Positions 31,655 through 39,864 of a DNA stretch of 39,864 bases are shown here, piece by piece. The notes beneath the pieces were generated by a model. The model saw only the letters and a program-made list of their open reading frames with translations, was not told the origin of the DNA and did no database searches. How positions within the stretch are numbered: position 1 is the stretch's first letter; each line of letters opens with the position of its first letter. The stretch comes from Mucilaginibacter sp. Bleaf8. Lineage in GTDB: Bacteria; Bacteroidota; Bacteroidia; Sphingobacteriales; Sphingobacteriaceae. Made by a program: the position numbers and the translations under genes. The DNA lies in the NCBI RefSeq assembly GCF_018390515.1, contig NZ_JAHBBK010000010.1:1-39864 (forward strand), in the 5' to 3' direction.

Positions 31655-32881
31655 ATGAGAAAAACAAACTACGTTGAGTGTCGGCGCATGCACCCGTTTG
31701 CGCTGCAAATGAATGGTAACAAACTTTTGTTAGCTATGCTTGTGTTTGGATTGAGCGCTGTATTAAGCAGCTGTAAAAAAGACCAGCTCAGCACAAGTGC
31801 GGCAACAGGTAATGCTGCCAATGTGAAGTCAACTGCCCTGGCGGCAGCTACTTTGCCAACAAAAGGCGAGGCATTGTTGGCCATGCAGGTTTACAACAAT
31901 CATTTCTACAACCAGTACGGCACTTACGGGCCGTCATTTAAGGCCTACTATTGGAAAGATGATAACCATACGGGCCGAATGGATTTCTGGACGCAGCAGG
32001 AAGCCATCGAGATGTTGATTGATGCTTACAATATTAACCCGAGTCAGGATCTGAAAAACAAGATTTCGTACCTGTACAACGGTGTAAGGGATGGTTATGG
32101 CCTGCTTTGGACTAACAACAAGTTTAATGATGATGTGGTTTGGGGAGCACTAATGTGTGTTAGGGCCTACAAGATCACTAATGACGGCGGCATGTTGGAT
32201 ATGGCCAAAAACAATTTCAACATGATGTGGAACCGTGCCTGGGATACACAATCACTTGGCGGCGGCCTTTGGTGGACAACCGACAATCAAACCAAAAATA
32301 CCTGCGTTAACGCGCCGGCGGTTATTTGTGCCATGCTGCTGTACCAGGCCACTGGCGATGCTACGTATAAAACCAAGGCCAAGCAGCTGATGGATTGGAT
32401 TGTATTAAAGCTTTATGATGCATCTACCGGCGAAGTGAAAGGTGCTATCAATAAAGCCGGCACCATTACGGAAGGCGCACTATCTTACACACAGGGAACC
32501 TTCATAGGCGCTTGTGATTTGCTGAGGGCCGATTATCCATCGGCTAATTATCTTGCTATCGGATCTAAAGCAATGGACTACGCCCGCAACAGCCTGTGCA
32601 GTACCCCCGGCGGTATCCTAAATGATGAAAACGGTATTGCCGATACACAAGGGATGAAAAGTATTTTTGCACGTTGGGCTTGTCTTTTTGTGAAAAACAC
32701 AGGCACGTCAAGCAATTACGGGCCATGGCTGGATGCTAACGCGTCACAAGCGTGGTCAATCCGCAACTCGCAGGGGTTAATGTGGAACATTTGGGGCACC
32801 CGCACACCCGAAAGCACACGCAATGCATTTGAAACAACTTGCGGCGTAGCCATGGTTAACGGTATTTACTATTACCGCTAA
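31655..32881 (+). CDS. Glycoside hydrolase family 76 lipoprotein (alpha-1,6-mannanase-like)
   Basis: The protein has 408 residues from 31655; an in-frame ATG at 31709 would give a shorter, more typical lipoprotein signal. The lipobox is AVLSSC, with Cys40 by the longer numbering. The body is an alpha/alpha-barrel rich in Trp and Gly with FNDDVVWGALMCVRAYKIT, whose Asp159-Asp160 pair is the catalytic pair of GH76, and LGGGLWWTTDNQTKNTCVNA, also characteristic. GH76 enzymes cleave alpha-1,6-mannan backbones. No SusC/SusD pair lies beside it, so this is a lone surface- or periplasm-anchored enzyme. A strong terminator follows. Confidence 0.92.
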   Translation: MRKTNYVECRRMHPFALQMNGNKLLLAMLVFGLSAVLSSCKKDQLSTSAATGNAANVKSTALAAATLPTKGEALLAMQVYNNHFYNQYGTYGPSFKAYYWKDDNHTGRMDFWTQQEAIEMLIDAYNINPSQDLKNKISYLYNGVRDGYGLLWTNNKFNDDVVWGALMCVRAYKITNDGGMLDMAKNNFNMMWNRAWDTQSLGGGLWWTTDNQTKNTCVNAPAVICAMLLYQATGDATYKTKAKQLMDWIVLKLYDASTGEVKGAINKAGTITEGALSYTQGTFIGACDLLRADYPSANYLAIGSKAMDYARNSLCSTPGGILNDENGIADTQGMKSIFARWACLFVKNTGTSSNYGPWLDANASQAWSIRNSQGLMWNIWGTRTPESTRNAFETTCGVAMVNGIYYYR

Positions 32882-32900
32882 TAGCTAATTAAACATTAAA

Positions 32901-32946
32901 ACCGCTCAACACTGCTGCCCGTTTGCAGTAGTGTTGAGCGGTTTTT
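32901..32946. terminator. Strong intrinsic terminator between GH76 and acyltransferase genes
   Basis: ACCGCTCAACACTGCTG (32901-32917) pairs with CAGTAGTGTTGAGCGGT (32925-32941) with one mismatch and a seven-base loop, followed by a T run to 32946. An A run precedes it, so it can act in both directions. It ends the plus-strand GH76 transcript and can catch read-through from the acyltransferase. Confidence 0.9.
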
Positions 32947-33046
32947 CAATTAATGAGGGTTTAGCTTGATCTGCTTTATGACGAATCGGAAAAAGAGTTA
33001 ACCCTATAGGGCTCCCTGCAAAAATTATCTTATGTTATTTGCCAAC

Positions 33047-34129
33047 TTAAGCCAACCGCTTTTTAAGATACCGGCGCACAGGTATATCAACAAACGCCAT
33101 AATAAGATAAGCCAGCGCAATTAACAGCAAGGTGGCAATAGGGATAATCATCTCCATTTGAGCCATTGATGGCTTTTTAACTTCTATATAGCTCAGAAAC
33201 AGCCATAGGAAGGGGTAGTGGATCATGTAAAGCGGGTAAGACAAATCGCCCGAAAACTTACAAAGCTTTTTAAGCCCGGGCTTTAACTGCGCCCCCGCGC
33301 CAAGCGCCACCAAAAACGGAAAGTAAAACAATACGATCAAAGGGTCTGTAAAACGGTTAGCTTCCACAACAAACGGAGCCAGAAAGGCCAGCATCAGTAA
33401 AACGCTTACGGCCAGAAAACCAAGCCGGGATTTCAAGATCCAGCTGGAGCGGTATACCAGCATACCGATCAAAAAAGAATAAAATACCCGTATGCCGCCG
33501 CCGGTAACATTATCTCCTCCCCAACCCACAGCCAGATTGCCGGATCTGGAAGCTTCATAGCATAAAGCGGCAGCAGCAATCACGGTTAGTACCCATAAAA
33601 ACTTGTTTTTAAGCCGGAATAGAATGAGTGCATAAAAAATGTTGGCAACATACTCCCAAAACAGCGACCAGCTTGGCGGGTTGAGGTGGAATAAGTTAAA
33701 GTATCTTTCTTTTACCACCGGGTAAGGTATCAGCAAGCACGATGCTAAAAACATCAGAACGGCTTTGCCTATGCCGTAAACCTGATAAAGCTTACTGTAT
33801 GGGTCAAAAACAAAAGCCAGCAGCCCCAGTATCGAGCCAACAATCACCAAAGGGTGCAGGCGTATAAGCCGCATTTTAAAAAAGTTGAAAATGCCCAGGG
33901 TTTGCAGCCGGTTATCATAAGCGTAAGCAATCACAAAGCCCGATAAGCAAAAAAAGAAATCAACAGCAAGGTAAGCATGTGCAATAAAGCTTTTGGTGTA
34001 ATCGGGTACAACAAATTCCATAAAATGGAAAATAACTACAGCCACGGCGGCTACTCCCCGCAGGCCGTCTAATATTTCAAAATGCTGTCGGGTTGTAAAT
34101 GGATTGCTGTTAGGTTCGGCTTTATTCAT
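33047..34129 (-). CDS. Acyltransferase 3 family membrane protein (OafA/NodX type)
   Basis: The 360-residue protein has about ten membrane helices. The N-terminal motif LDGLRGVAAVAVVIFHF holds the R-G and the catalytic His (in FHF) of the acyltransferase 3 family, followed by AVDFFFCLSGFVIAYAY. Such proteins transfer acetyl or other acyl groups across the inner membrane to surface polysaccharide, lipid or antibiotic. Size and architecture are the plain form, without a fused SGNH domain. It stands alone; a small AGTAC-GCT-GTACT dyad (34157-34169) is 28 bp upstream. Acceptor unknown. Confidence 0.93.
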   Translation of the reverse strand: MNKAEPNSNPFTTRQHFEILDGLRGVAAVAVVIFHFMEFVVPDYTKSFIAHAYLAVDFFFCLSGFVIAYAYDNRLQTLGIFNFFKMRLIRLHPLVIVGSILGLLAFVFDPYSKLYQVYGIGKAVLMFLASCLLIPYPVVKERYFNLFHLNPPSWSLFWEYVANIFYALILFRLKNKFLWVLTVIAAAALCYEASRSGNLAVGWGGDNVTGGGIRVFYSFLIGMLVYRSSWILKSRLGFLAVSVLLMLAFLAPFVVEANRFTDPLIVLFYFPFLVALGAGAQLKPGLKKLCKFSGDLSYPLYMIHYPFLWLFLSYIEVKKPSMAQMEMIIPIATLLLIALAYLIMAFVDIPVRRYLKKRLA

Positions 34130-34324
34130 CAGGCTTATTCAGTAAAATGATTGGTTAGTACGCTGTACTGATTCCCAAACATAGAAAATAATAATATCAG
34201 GAATGCCTGTTCCTTAAAGCTTGCAATTAAGTAAAGAAAAAATGATATGATTTGTAGAACTGTGTCTGCTCTTGGCAGCGTACCTAGATCGATGAACGAG
34301 GTTTATGCACTTCAAACAAGGTTA

Positions 34325-35194
34325 TCATCTACTTCTTTTAACTTGTTTTGATACAACAAGGCCGATAATAACCAGTATCGTACCTGCAATTGCATACCAG
34401 CCGATCTGTTCCTTGAGCAGAATGTAACCATAAGCATACCCTAATACAGGTACCAGGTACAGCCAGCTGGCCGCCGCAACGGTGTCGGTTTTTAGCAAAT
34501 ACAGCCAAAGCTGATTAGCCACAAACGACAGCATAATAATCATCCACCCTAAGGCTACCCATAAGTGAAGATCCGGGTGATGAACATGGTTTTGGTGAAA
34601 AAAGACAGAGAATGGCCATAGTGCTACACCGCCGGCAAAAACCTGCCAAACATTAAATACCTGTGTGGATAGGGCTAAATTTAATCGTGAATAATAAATG
34701 CTGCTGAAGGCGTAAGCAACCACATAAATCAGTAACAGCAAAATGCCTGCGGGCTTAATCTGCGCTTTCGGAAGATCGAGTGCGGATGCCAGCACCAGGC
34801 CGGAAAAAGCAATAAGCATTCCCATGATTTCCGCTCGCTGAAGCTTTCTTTTTAACAGCACAGCACTGAATAAGGCTATAATTAATGGTGTTACAGCAAT
34901 AAATAACATACTGATACCGGCCGAAGCGTAACGCTGTGCAGCAGCAAAAGCACCCAGAGTGAGGGTAGTATTCAGTAGCCCGTATATGATAATGGGTTTC
35001 CATTCTTTGGCGCTGGGCCAAAAACGATAATTTCTATTGAGCATAAAATAGGGCCCGAATAGCAAGCCGGTTCCTGTAAACCGCAAAGCCGCCAGTATCA
35101 GCGGATCTGCAGAATGCAGCCCCAGCTTAAATGCTACAGAACCGGTTGCCCAAAGAACCGCAAACAACAATCCGGCAATTACCTTTTTATCCAT
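34325..35194 (-). CDS. EamA/DMT-family transporter
   Basis: Ten membrane helices form two EamA repeats (about residues 1-135 and 145-285). Family marks are LLFAVLWATGSVAFKLGL at the N-terminus, ALRFTGTGLLFGPYF and, in the second half, AASWLYLVPVLGYAYGYILLKEQIGW. The start at 35194 (MDKKVIAG) gives 289 residues and the normal N-terminus; 35215 would add seven residues and 35269 an atypical 25-residue lead. DMT transporters export amino acids, purines or other metabolites by exchange. It is divergent from a LysR regulator, the usual regulator-exporter layout, so the LysR ligand may be the exported substrate. Confidence 0.9.
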   Translation of the reverse strand: MDKKVIAGLLFAVLWATGSVAFKLGLHSADPLILAALRFTGTGLLFGPYFMLNRNYRFWPSAKEWKPIIIYGLLNTTLTLGAFAAAQRYASAGISMLFIAVTPLIIALFSAVLLKRKLQRAEIMGMLIAFSGLVLASALDLPKAQIKPAGILLLLIYVVAYAFSSIYYSRLNLALSTQVFNVWQVFAGGVALWPFSVFFHQNHVHHPDLHLWVALGWMIIMLSFVANQLWLYLLKTDTVAAASWLYLVPVLGYAYGYILLKEQIGWYAIAGTILVIIGLVVSKQVKRSR

Positions 35195-35304
35195 ACTAAT
35201 CAAGGTATCTTTCATCTGTTCAAAGCTAATTACTCCGTACCAAGGCGAAAAACAAAAGTTCTTCAGCATATAAGTGAATAGCTTTTAACTGAAAACCCAT
35301 ATCA

Positions 35305-35316
35305 TTGAACTTTCAA
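35305..35316. promoter_or_regulatory. Small dyad in the EamA/LysR divergent region
   Basis: TTGAA-CT-TTCAA lies 10 bases upstream of the LysR start codon at 35327 and 110 bases from the EamA start. It is close to the MetR box form (TGAA...TTCA). The position suits autorepression by the LysR protein. It is short and could occur by chance. Confidence 0.3.
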
Positions 35317-35326
35317 ATTGCTTGCT

Positions 35327-36223
35327 ATGAATATAGAGCTGCGGCATTTCAAATTAATTAAAGCCATTGTAGAAAAAGGAACACTTTCAGAAGCGTCGGG
35401 CGTTTTGCACCAAACGCCGAGCGCGTTAAGCTATCAGCTTAAAGAGGCAGAGTTTCAGGTGGGTGCTCCATTATTTGACCGTATCGGCAAAAAGCTGGTG
35501 ATTAATTCAATAGGGCAAACAGTTTTGAAATCGGCGGAAGTGATTTTGCAGGAGTTAGAGACGTTAAGTACCGAAGTAAAACAACATCTCAAAGGCGAAG
35601 CCGGTCAGATTCGCATTTCCACCGAATGTCATACCAGTTATTACTGGTTGCCTGCCGTGCTTAAAAAGTTTGAGCAGCACTACCCGCATATCAAAGTCAA
35701 TGTGCTTTACAACAGTACGGGTCACCCCTTGCCTTTGTTGCTGGGCGGAGAGTTGGATATGATGATATCCTATACCTATAAGGAAGATCACCGGATAAAA
35801 CAGTTAGAGTTGTTTCGGGATGAAATGGTGGCCATCATGGCAACCGATCATCCCTTATGCAGCAAAGCTTATATCGAGGCAGAAGATTTTACCGAAGTAA
35901 CGCTCATTACCCATGCGCCCAGCCTCGAAACGGCTAATATTTACGAGGAGTTATTGAAAAAGAAAGGGCTGATGCCGGCCAATACCATTCATATTCCATT
36001 TACAGAAGCAGGAATTGCTTTGGTAAAAGCGGGCATAGGGATAATGGTTTTGCCCCGGTGGATGTTACGTCCGTATCACAACGAACAGGAGCTTGTATTC
36101 AAGCCCATTACATCTGAGGGGGTATTCAGGCGGCAATATTTATCGGTTTTAAACAATAAAACATTGCCGGATTATTATCACCTATTTATATCCTACCTCA
36201 AAGAGGAACTAACCCGAAGCTGA
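35327..36223 (+). CDS. LysR-family transcriptional regulator (MetR-like)
   Basis: From the ATG at 35327 the product is 298 residues, the usual LysR length; an ATG three codons earlier is possible. The N-terminal winged helix is textbook: IELRHFKLIKAIVEKGTLSE, QTPSALSYQLKEAEFQVGAPLFDR, LVINSIGQTVL. The effector domain begins near residue 88 (GQIRISTECHT) and includes GGELDMMISY and GIGIMVLPRWML. The H-T/S pattern in ECHTSYYWLP resembles MetR. It probably controls the divergent EamA exporter and itself. Ligand not determinable. Confidence 0.92.
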   Translation: MNIELRHFKLIKAIVEKGTLSEASGVLHQTPSALSYQLKEAEFQVGAPLFDRIGKKLVINSIGQTVLKSAEVILQELETLSTEVKQHLKGEAGQIRISTECHTSYYWLPAVLKKFEQHYPHIKVNVLYNSTGHPLPLLLGGELDMMISYTYKEDHRIKQLELFRDEMVAIMATDHPLCSKAYIEAEDFTEVTLITHAPSLETANIYEELLKKKGLMPANTIHIPFTEAGIALVKAGIGIMVLPRWMLRPYHNEQELVFKPITSEGVFRRQYLSVLNNKTLPDYYHLFISYLKEELTRS

Positions 36224-36292
36224 TGAAGTTTACGGATAAAGCGCTGTTATTATCCGGCTGCAGATGGCTATGGCAAATCAACCATAAGTTCC

Positions 36293-38131
36293 TTATTTAA
36301 GGATGCACTGGTTGCAATCAATTTGTGGTCGGCCCATACACACAAAGCTTTGGTTGCCGGGTTCATCAGGCTTCCAGTCTTTTTTCCAGATAATGTCAAT
36401 ATCGTGATCATGGTACCGGAGGTTGCCAAGGTAAAAATAATCCCATTTACTCTCAGGCAACAGCGGATTGATGGAAAACCTGTGCTCATGCATAGCCTTA
36501 AAGCCCAGCAAATCTTCAATAATAATATCCGGAAAGGTGGAATGGAAGTAATCCGATTCGCCACCAAACGTTTTACCATTACTTGGAATATACCATTCGC
36601 CAATATTTAAATGATCTGTGCCATGCATCCGCGCAAGCTTCTCAATATAATCGTACAACAGTTGCTTTTCGGCTGGTGTACTGCTTTTTTTATAGTTGCG
36701 TAAGTAATTAGCATAGCCTTTATAAACCACAGAATTTTCAAAAGGCCAGCCGCGTCCGTTCCAGGCGTAGGCCTGTTCATTGTAATAGGGGTGCTGTTGT
36801 TCGGCCGTCGTCATACCCGCTGTGTTATAAAAGCCTTTTCGGGAGGCAAACATTTCCCAGGCTTTGCTATAGTTGTCATAATCCCTTGTCGGTATCAGGC
36901 CAAAGTACCAGGGCGTATAGCCTACCGATTCCCGTACCCTGGCTTCATAATCGCGGGCACCAAATTCATTGTCGCCGGCACTGTAGGTATTAAAAAACTG
37001 GTCTTGCTTGTTCCACAGCACCTGCAAAACTTTATTTTGAACCTGTGCTGCTCTGGCTGCATAGTCGGCCGCTTTGCTGCCCGACTGCGATACCCTATAC
37101 TTGGCCTCATCCAATTTGTACATATCAGCCAGCGACTGCAAGTTACCATAAGCATAGCTATTAACCGATGGCCTGATCAGGTAAAAATCAGGATATCCTT
37201 TCCGGAAAGCTTTAGGATATGCTTTGGCCTGGTCAGAACGTTCTGCATTACCGGTGGTCTCCCAGCCTAAATAGTATTTCCGCCAGTTATCTTCTGTATA
37301 CAAACAATAGGCGCCTTTACTATGAATTAGGCCCAGCACCGCCGATAGGCTGAACTCCATGCCGTCGTACAGGTCCAAAATCTTATACATGCCGTTAGTT
37401 TTGGCTCCGGGAAGTTTTACAGTAAACAGGCTGTCCCACACCTGTTGATGTTTTTCCATAGCGGGAAGCAGATCATGCATCCATTGCGCATCAGGATGAA
37501 CCTTTAAATACGCCTCAATCCCATTAATCATCCAGCTCGAAAAATGATGGCTTTCCGGCCGACTCAAATAGGTGAGGAAGTTGGCATTCTCTCGCTGATT
37601 TAACCGGGAGGCCGATCCGCGCATAAAGTAATCGGCGTATGATTTTAAAAATTTTTTATCCCTCAGCCACCGCACATCATAAAATTGCTGTCCTGCAGGG
37701 CAGGTGATTGCTCCGCTTAATGATGCCCAAGGCTTTACACCAAAAAACTCCGTAACCACCCAATAGCTTTTGCCATCCTCTGGATCTGCGTAAGCTTTAA
37801 GGTGCTTGCTGATCATCCACCAGCGATAGTTGTATACTTTGGTTATGGTGCTATCCGAACTGCTGAACAAAGGCACGTTGGCCAACAGAAAATCCTTGTT
37901 GTTTTTTGGATTGAGCGGCCCATCCGATACAGGGCGTTGAGGGTAGGCATTAAATTCATCAATCTGTAAGGCAAATTTGCTTGCCGAAGCAGTCTTTAGC
38001 CGGCGCAACTCATTGCTGTAAAGTGCCGCTTTTTGACTGGAGCAGGAAGTTAGTAAGCTACTTGTTAACAGCAGTAAGCCGGCAGCTATATAATAAGCCA
38101 AACTGTAAGTAAGGTTAAAGAGGGTTTTCAT
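36293..38131 (-). CDS. Lipoprotein glycosidase of the six-hairpin (MGH1/GH63-like) type
   Basis: Using the ATG at 38129-38131 gives 612 residues with a lipoprotein signal: LAYYIAAGLLLLTSSLLTSC, Cys in the lipobox LLTSC. The body has the (alpha/alpha)6 pattern of MGH1/GH63-like glycosidases: YNYRWWMISKH near the N-terminus, LDLYDGMEFSLSAVLGLI, YAYGNLQSLADMY, ESVGYTPWYFGLIP, AYAWNGRGWPFENSVVYKGY and GESDYFHSTFPDIIIEDLLG. These match proteins annotated as MGH1-like glycoside hydrolases in Bacteroidota. Substrate unknown. The NIPSNAP gene ends 89 bp upstream on the same strand and may be co-transcribed. Confidence 0.8.
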   Translation of the reverse strand: MKTLFNLTYSLAYYIAAGLLLLTSSLLTSCSSQKAALYSNELRRLKTASASKFALQIDEFNAYPQRPVSDGPLNPKNNKDFLLANVPLFSSSDSTITKVYNYRWWMISKHLKAYADPEDGKSYWVVTEFFGVKPWASLSGAITCPAGQQFYDVRWLRDKKFLKSYADYFMRGSASRLNQRENANFLTYLSRPESHHFSSWMINGIEAYLKVHPDAQWMHDLLPAMEKHQQVWDSLFTVKLPGAKTNGMYKILDLYDGMEFSLSAVLGLIHSKGAYCLYTEDNWRKYYLGWETTGNAERSDQAKAYPKAFRKGYPDFYLIRPSVNSYAYGNLQSLADMYKLDEAKYRVSQSGSKAADYAARAAQVQNKVLQVLWNKQDQFFNTYSAGDNEFGARDYEARVRESVGYTPWYFGLIPTRDYDNYSKAWEMFASRKGFYNTAGMTTAEQQHPYYNEQAYAWNGRGWPFENSVVYKGYANYLRNYKKSSTPAEKQLLYDYIEKLARMHGTDHLNIGEWYIPSNGKTFGGESDYFHSTFPDIIIEDLLGFKAMHEHRFSINPLLPESKWDYFYLGNLRYHDHDIDIIWKKDWKPDEPGNQSFVCMGRPQIDCNQCILK

Positions 38132-38220
38132 AGAGGTATAGGTATCCATAATGCTGTTACGTTTTTAAACGGTACAGGTATAGATAGAAGAAAGATAGGT
38201 TATCTCTGTTGATACACTTA

Positions 38221-38961
38221 CTAATAAATATCAGAGTAAGATGCCGGATGCATTAAAAGAATATCAGCTTTGCTAACGTTTTTTTGATACTCTGGCATAG
38301 CCGAAAGCTTTTTCCAGGCCGCATCGTTCGAAAAAGCTTTCCAGTGCTCATCATGAGCAATTTGGTTATCAAAGCTGGTCATGTACATCAGGTTCGGCAT
38401 CCGGCTGCCCGCAAGTACATGTGCATAAAAAACGGCATTGAAATTTAACCTTGCAAAAAGCGAAACCTCTCCTCCGGCATTAAACATCTTTACTTTTGAG
38501 ATGTATCTCTCTTCAGTCGGGCTTTCGTAGCTTCTTAACTCAAAAATGTGATTCTCGCGTGGGCCGTGCAAAATGGGCACTTTGAAACGCGGGGCTTTTT
38601 CAAAAGCAGTTAACAATATATTCTCCATTCGGGTATAACCAGGAGCTGGCACGCCGGGAGCTATTTTGTGAATGTCATTTAACGATTTAAAAGGTATCCA
38701 TACAATAATTCTTTTATCGGCGCTGGTGTCATTCGCTATCGGTAAAAACACACCCACCTTACTAATGCCCAACTGATGTAACTGTTTAATATAGGTGTTT
38801 TGCAGATAGCTGCTCAAAGAATCAACCTGTGAGCTATTCTTGATATGATAAACGCTAATCTGATAATAATCGCTATAAGCTCTGGCTGCGTTTTGTGCGA
38901 TAGATGCTGAAGTAGTAATGATGATGGCAAAAAAAGCCATTAGCAAACAGGTCTTTTTCAT
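38221..38961 (-). CDS. Secreted NIPSNAP-family protein
   Basis: The 246-residue protein has a signal peptide (MKKTCLLMAFFAIIITTSASIAQ, described by its ends: MKKTC... to ...SIAQ). The C-terminal half has the NIPSNAP pattern: NHIFELRSYESPTEERY, FNAVFYAHVLAGSRMPNLMY, then DEHWKAFSNDAAWKKLSAMPEY. NIPSNAP proteins have a dimeric ferredoxin-like alpha+beta fold. The N-terminal half (YQISVYHIKN...) looks like a degenerate second copy of that fold. In Bacteroidota these exported forms often neighbour carbohydrate-active genes, as here, but their function is not known. Confidence 0.88.
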   Translation of the reverse strand: MKKTCLLMAFFAIIITTSASIAQNAARAYSDYYQISVYHIKNSSQVDSLSSYLQNTYIKQLHQLGISKVGVFLPIANDTSADKRIIVWIPFKSLNDIHKIAPGVPAPGYTRMENILLTAFEKAPRFKVPILHGPRENHIFELRSYESPTEERYISKVKMFNAGGEVSLFARLNFNAVFYAHVLAGSRMPNLMYMTSFDNQIAHDEHWKAFSNDAAWKKLSAMPEYQKNVSKADILLMHPASYSDIY

Positions 38962-39274
38962 AAGGTATAACTTATCTATAATTAGATTGATAGAGGTTAA
39001 TGAATATAGGCTGGAACTGGCTAATACAAGGGTATCGCGAATATAGGGAATTATGTTGCCATAAGATTAACATGTGCGAATTAGTTATCTTAGGGTGGGT
39101 AGGGTAATGTGACTATATTATATAATATTACATATACACCGTCGCTTGGCAAGGTTTAAAGTATATGAAGAAAAAGCACCATACCTGCTTCAAGAAACAA
39201 AACCTAATTAAACTAACTGGTTCCCCTCTCTATTTCACAATAGATGCGCCATTACAAACAAAAGGCAACAAAGT
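38962..39274. other. Intergenic region without a supported gene
   Basis: This stretch holds the upstream region of the NIPSNAP gene and an AT-rich self-complementary patch around 39114-39131 (ATATTATATAATAT). A 92-codon frame at 39165-39443 runs straight through two of the promoters below and has a Lys/Arg-rich composition without a recognisable pattern, so it is not annotated. Confidence 0.6.
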
Positions 39275-39305
39275 TTTGCGCATCTGCAATTTTTCCATAC
39301 CTTTG
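39275..39305 (+). promoter_or_regulatory. Tandem promoter P1 of a probable rRNA operon
   Basis: TTTG at 39275-39278 and TACCTTTG at 39298-39305 are separated by 19 bp, a perfect fit to the Bacteroidota housekeeping promoter. It is the first of three such promoters, all in the same direction and all using the same -7 sequence TACCTTTG. Confidence 0.75.
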
Positions 39306-39429
39306 TCGTCCCGCTTGCAAGGAGCGGCTGATGGATTGACATTGGAAAAGGCGCTGAAAAGCGGTCAGAACCGAAAGGAGAGGCCAATAAGCGAACGCCG
39401 GGACTACTTTAAAAAAAGGAAAAAAGGTC

Positions 39430-39460
39430 TTGACGTGAGTTAGAAAAAGCGTTACCTTTG
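39430..39460 (+). promoter_or_regulatory. Tandem promoter P2 of a probable rRNA operon
   Basis: TTG (39430-39432) and TACCTTTG (39453-39460) are 20 bp apart. The start region is CAGTCGCAAATCGAAAG. An A-rich block (AAAAAAAGG...) lies upstream and could serve as an UP-like element. Confidence 0.8.
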
Positions 39461-39599
39461 CAGTCGCAAATCGAAAGAATAGCGAAGTTCATTGAAAGAT
39501 AGGGTAAAGGATGGGTGAGAGGAAGAGCGAAGCGCGGTGAAAGCTGCGACGAGGTTCTAAGATCAACCGGGGAGCTGAAAAAAAAACTTGAAAATAGTT

Positions 39600-39630
39600 T
39601 TTGGAAATGTAAAAAAGCTTCTTACCTTTG
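39600..39630 (+). promoter_or_regulatory. Tandem promoter P3 of a probable rRNA operon
   Basis: A TTTTG block ending at 39603 and TACCTTTG at 39623-39630 are 19 bp apart, with an A9 tract at 39578-39586 upstream. The initial transcribed sequence is CACTCCCAACCGAAAGG. This last copy is nearest the expected gene and looks strongest. Confidence 0.8.
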
Positions 39631-39864
39631 CACTCCCAACCGAAAGGAAGGGCGCTGAGGACGAAAGTTTGAGGCGAAGATAACAAGAAAAGTCATTCAC
39701 TGCAATAGTGAACGGATATAAAAAGCGGAACCGGGACGGGGAAGCGAAAAAGTTCTTTTAAGAAATAATCATGTAGCGTAGCGGGAGACAACCGATCTTG
39801 GTTGTTCTCAGTCAAAAAAAAACCACAATAAGTTACGGAATACTGTATAAAGATATATTAATAC
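39631..39864 (+). other. Transcribed leader, probably of an rRNA operon starting beyond the window
   Basis: No start codon followed by a long frame is present after P3. GTTCTTTTAAG (39752-39762) resembles an antitermination boxA. A hairpin follows (GAGACAACC 39785-39793 with GGTTGTTCTC 39800-39809, one bulge). The conserved 16S start (AGAGTTTGATC) has not been reached by 39864. The rRNA assignment is an inference from promoter type, leader length and boxA-like element. Confidence 0.5.

Noticed and set aside
31655..38961. A single polysaccharide-utilisation locus
   Set aside because: There is no SusC/SusD pair, and the GH76 and six-hairpin glycosidase genes are separated by unrelated divergent genes and a strong terminator.
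39165..39443. 92-codon open frame on the plus strand
   Set aside because: It spans two tandem promoters, is strongly Lys/Arg-rich and shows no protein-like pattern.

Overview
The window looks like chromosome of a Bacteroidota species, most likely family Sphingobacteriaceae (Mucilaginibacter/Pedobacter-like). The reasons are Bacteroidota-type promoters (TTTG or TTG, 19-20 bp, then TAnnTTTG), little sign of Shine-Dalgarno sequences, a TonB receptor with a carboxypeptidase-like N-terminal extension, single-gene FtsX/MacB-type permease, a GH76 lipoprotein and a Y_Y_Y-free hybrid kinase typical of that group. The genus is an inference. No tRNA or rRNA gene, insertion sequence, CRISPR array or phage gene was seen.

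Layout. 1-2684: the 3' end of an unidentified gene, a short minus-strand relic, a YiaA-like membrane protein and a 500-aa helical protein of unknown function. 2827-7857: a redox/electrophile-response-like cluster with an HxlR regulator divergent from an SDR, then two SDR-AraC pairs arranged back to back around one shared promoter region. 7883-10892: a secreted protein with an HExxH site, an LLM flavin oxidoreductase and a MerC-like protein, the last with a strong operator-like dyad. 10987-17317: a seven-gene minus-strand operon encoding a TPR-like protein, two ankyrin-repeat proteins, a membrane-anchored M48 protease and three consecutive AIM24-family proteins. 17416-20133: four genes of unknown function, two of them secreted and one an integral membrane protein.

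20517-30611: an FtsX-type permease, a TonB receptor plus PepSY reductase operon under a probable metal-responsive operator, and a 1239-residue hybrid sensor kinase with two complete kinase cores. 30681-38961: DinB-like protein with a broken AraC regulator behind it, GH76 mannanase-like lipoprotein, acyltransferase, a divergent EamA exporter/LysR pair, a six-hairpin glycosidase lipoprotein and a NIPSNAP protein. 38962-39864: non-coding DNA with three tandem strong promoters, most simply the upstream region of an rRNA operon that starts beyond the window.

The best candidate for an undescribed system is the ANK-ANK-M48-AIM24x3 operon: tight spacing and overlaps tie cytoplasmic repeat scaffolds to a membrane protease and a set of three paralogous beta-rich proteins. 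A second theme is regulatory: three promoters (5979-6006, 20360-20388, 31269-31298) carry direct repeats exactly 21 bp apart, the classic geometry for AraC-type activators, and two of these lie next to an AraC gene or AraC relic.
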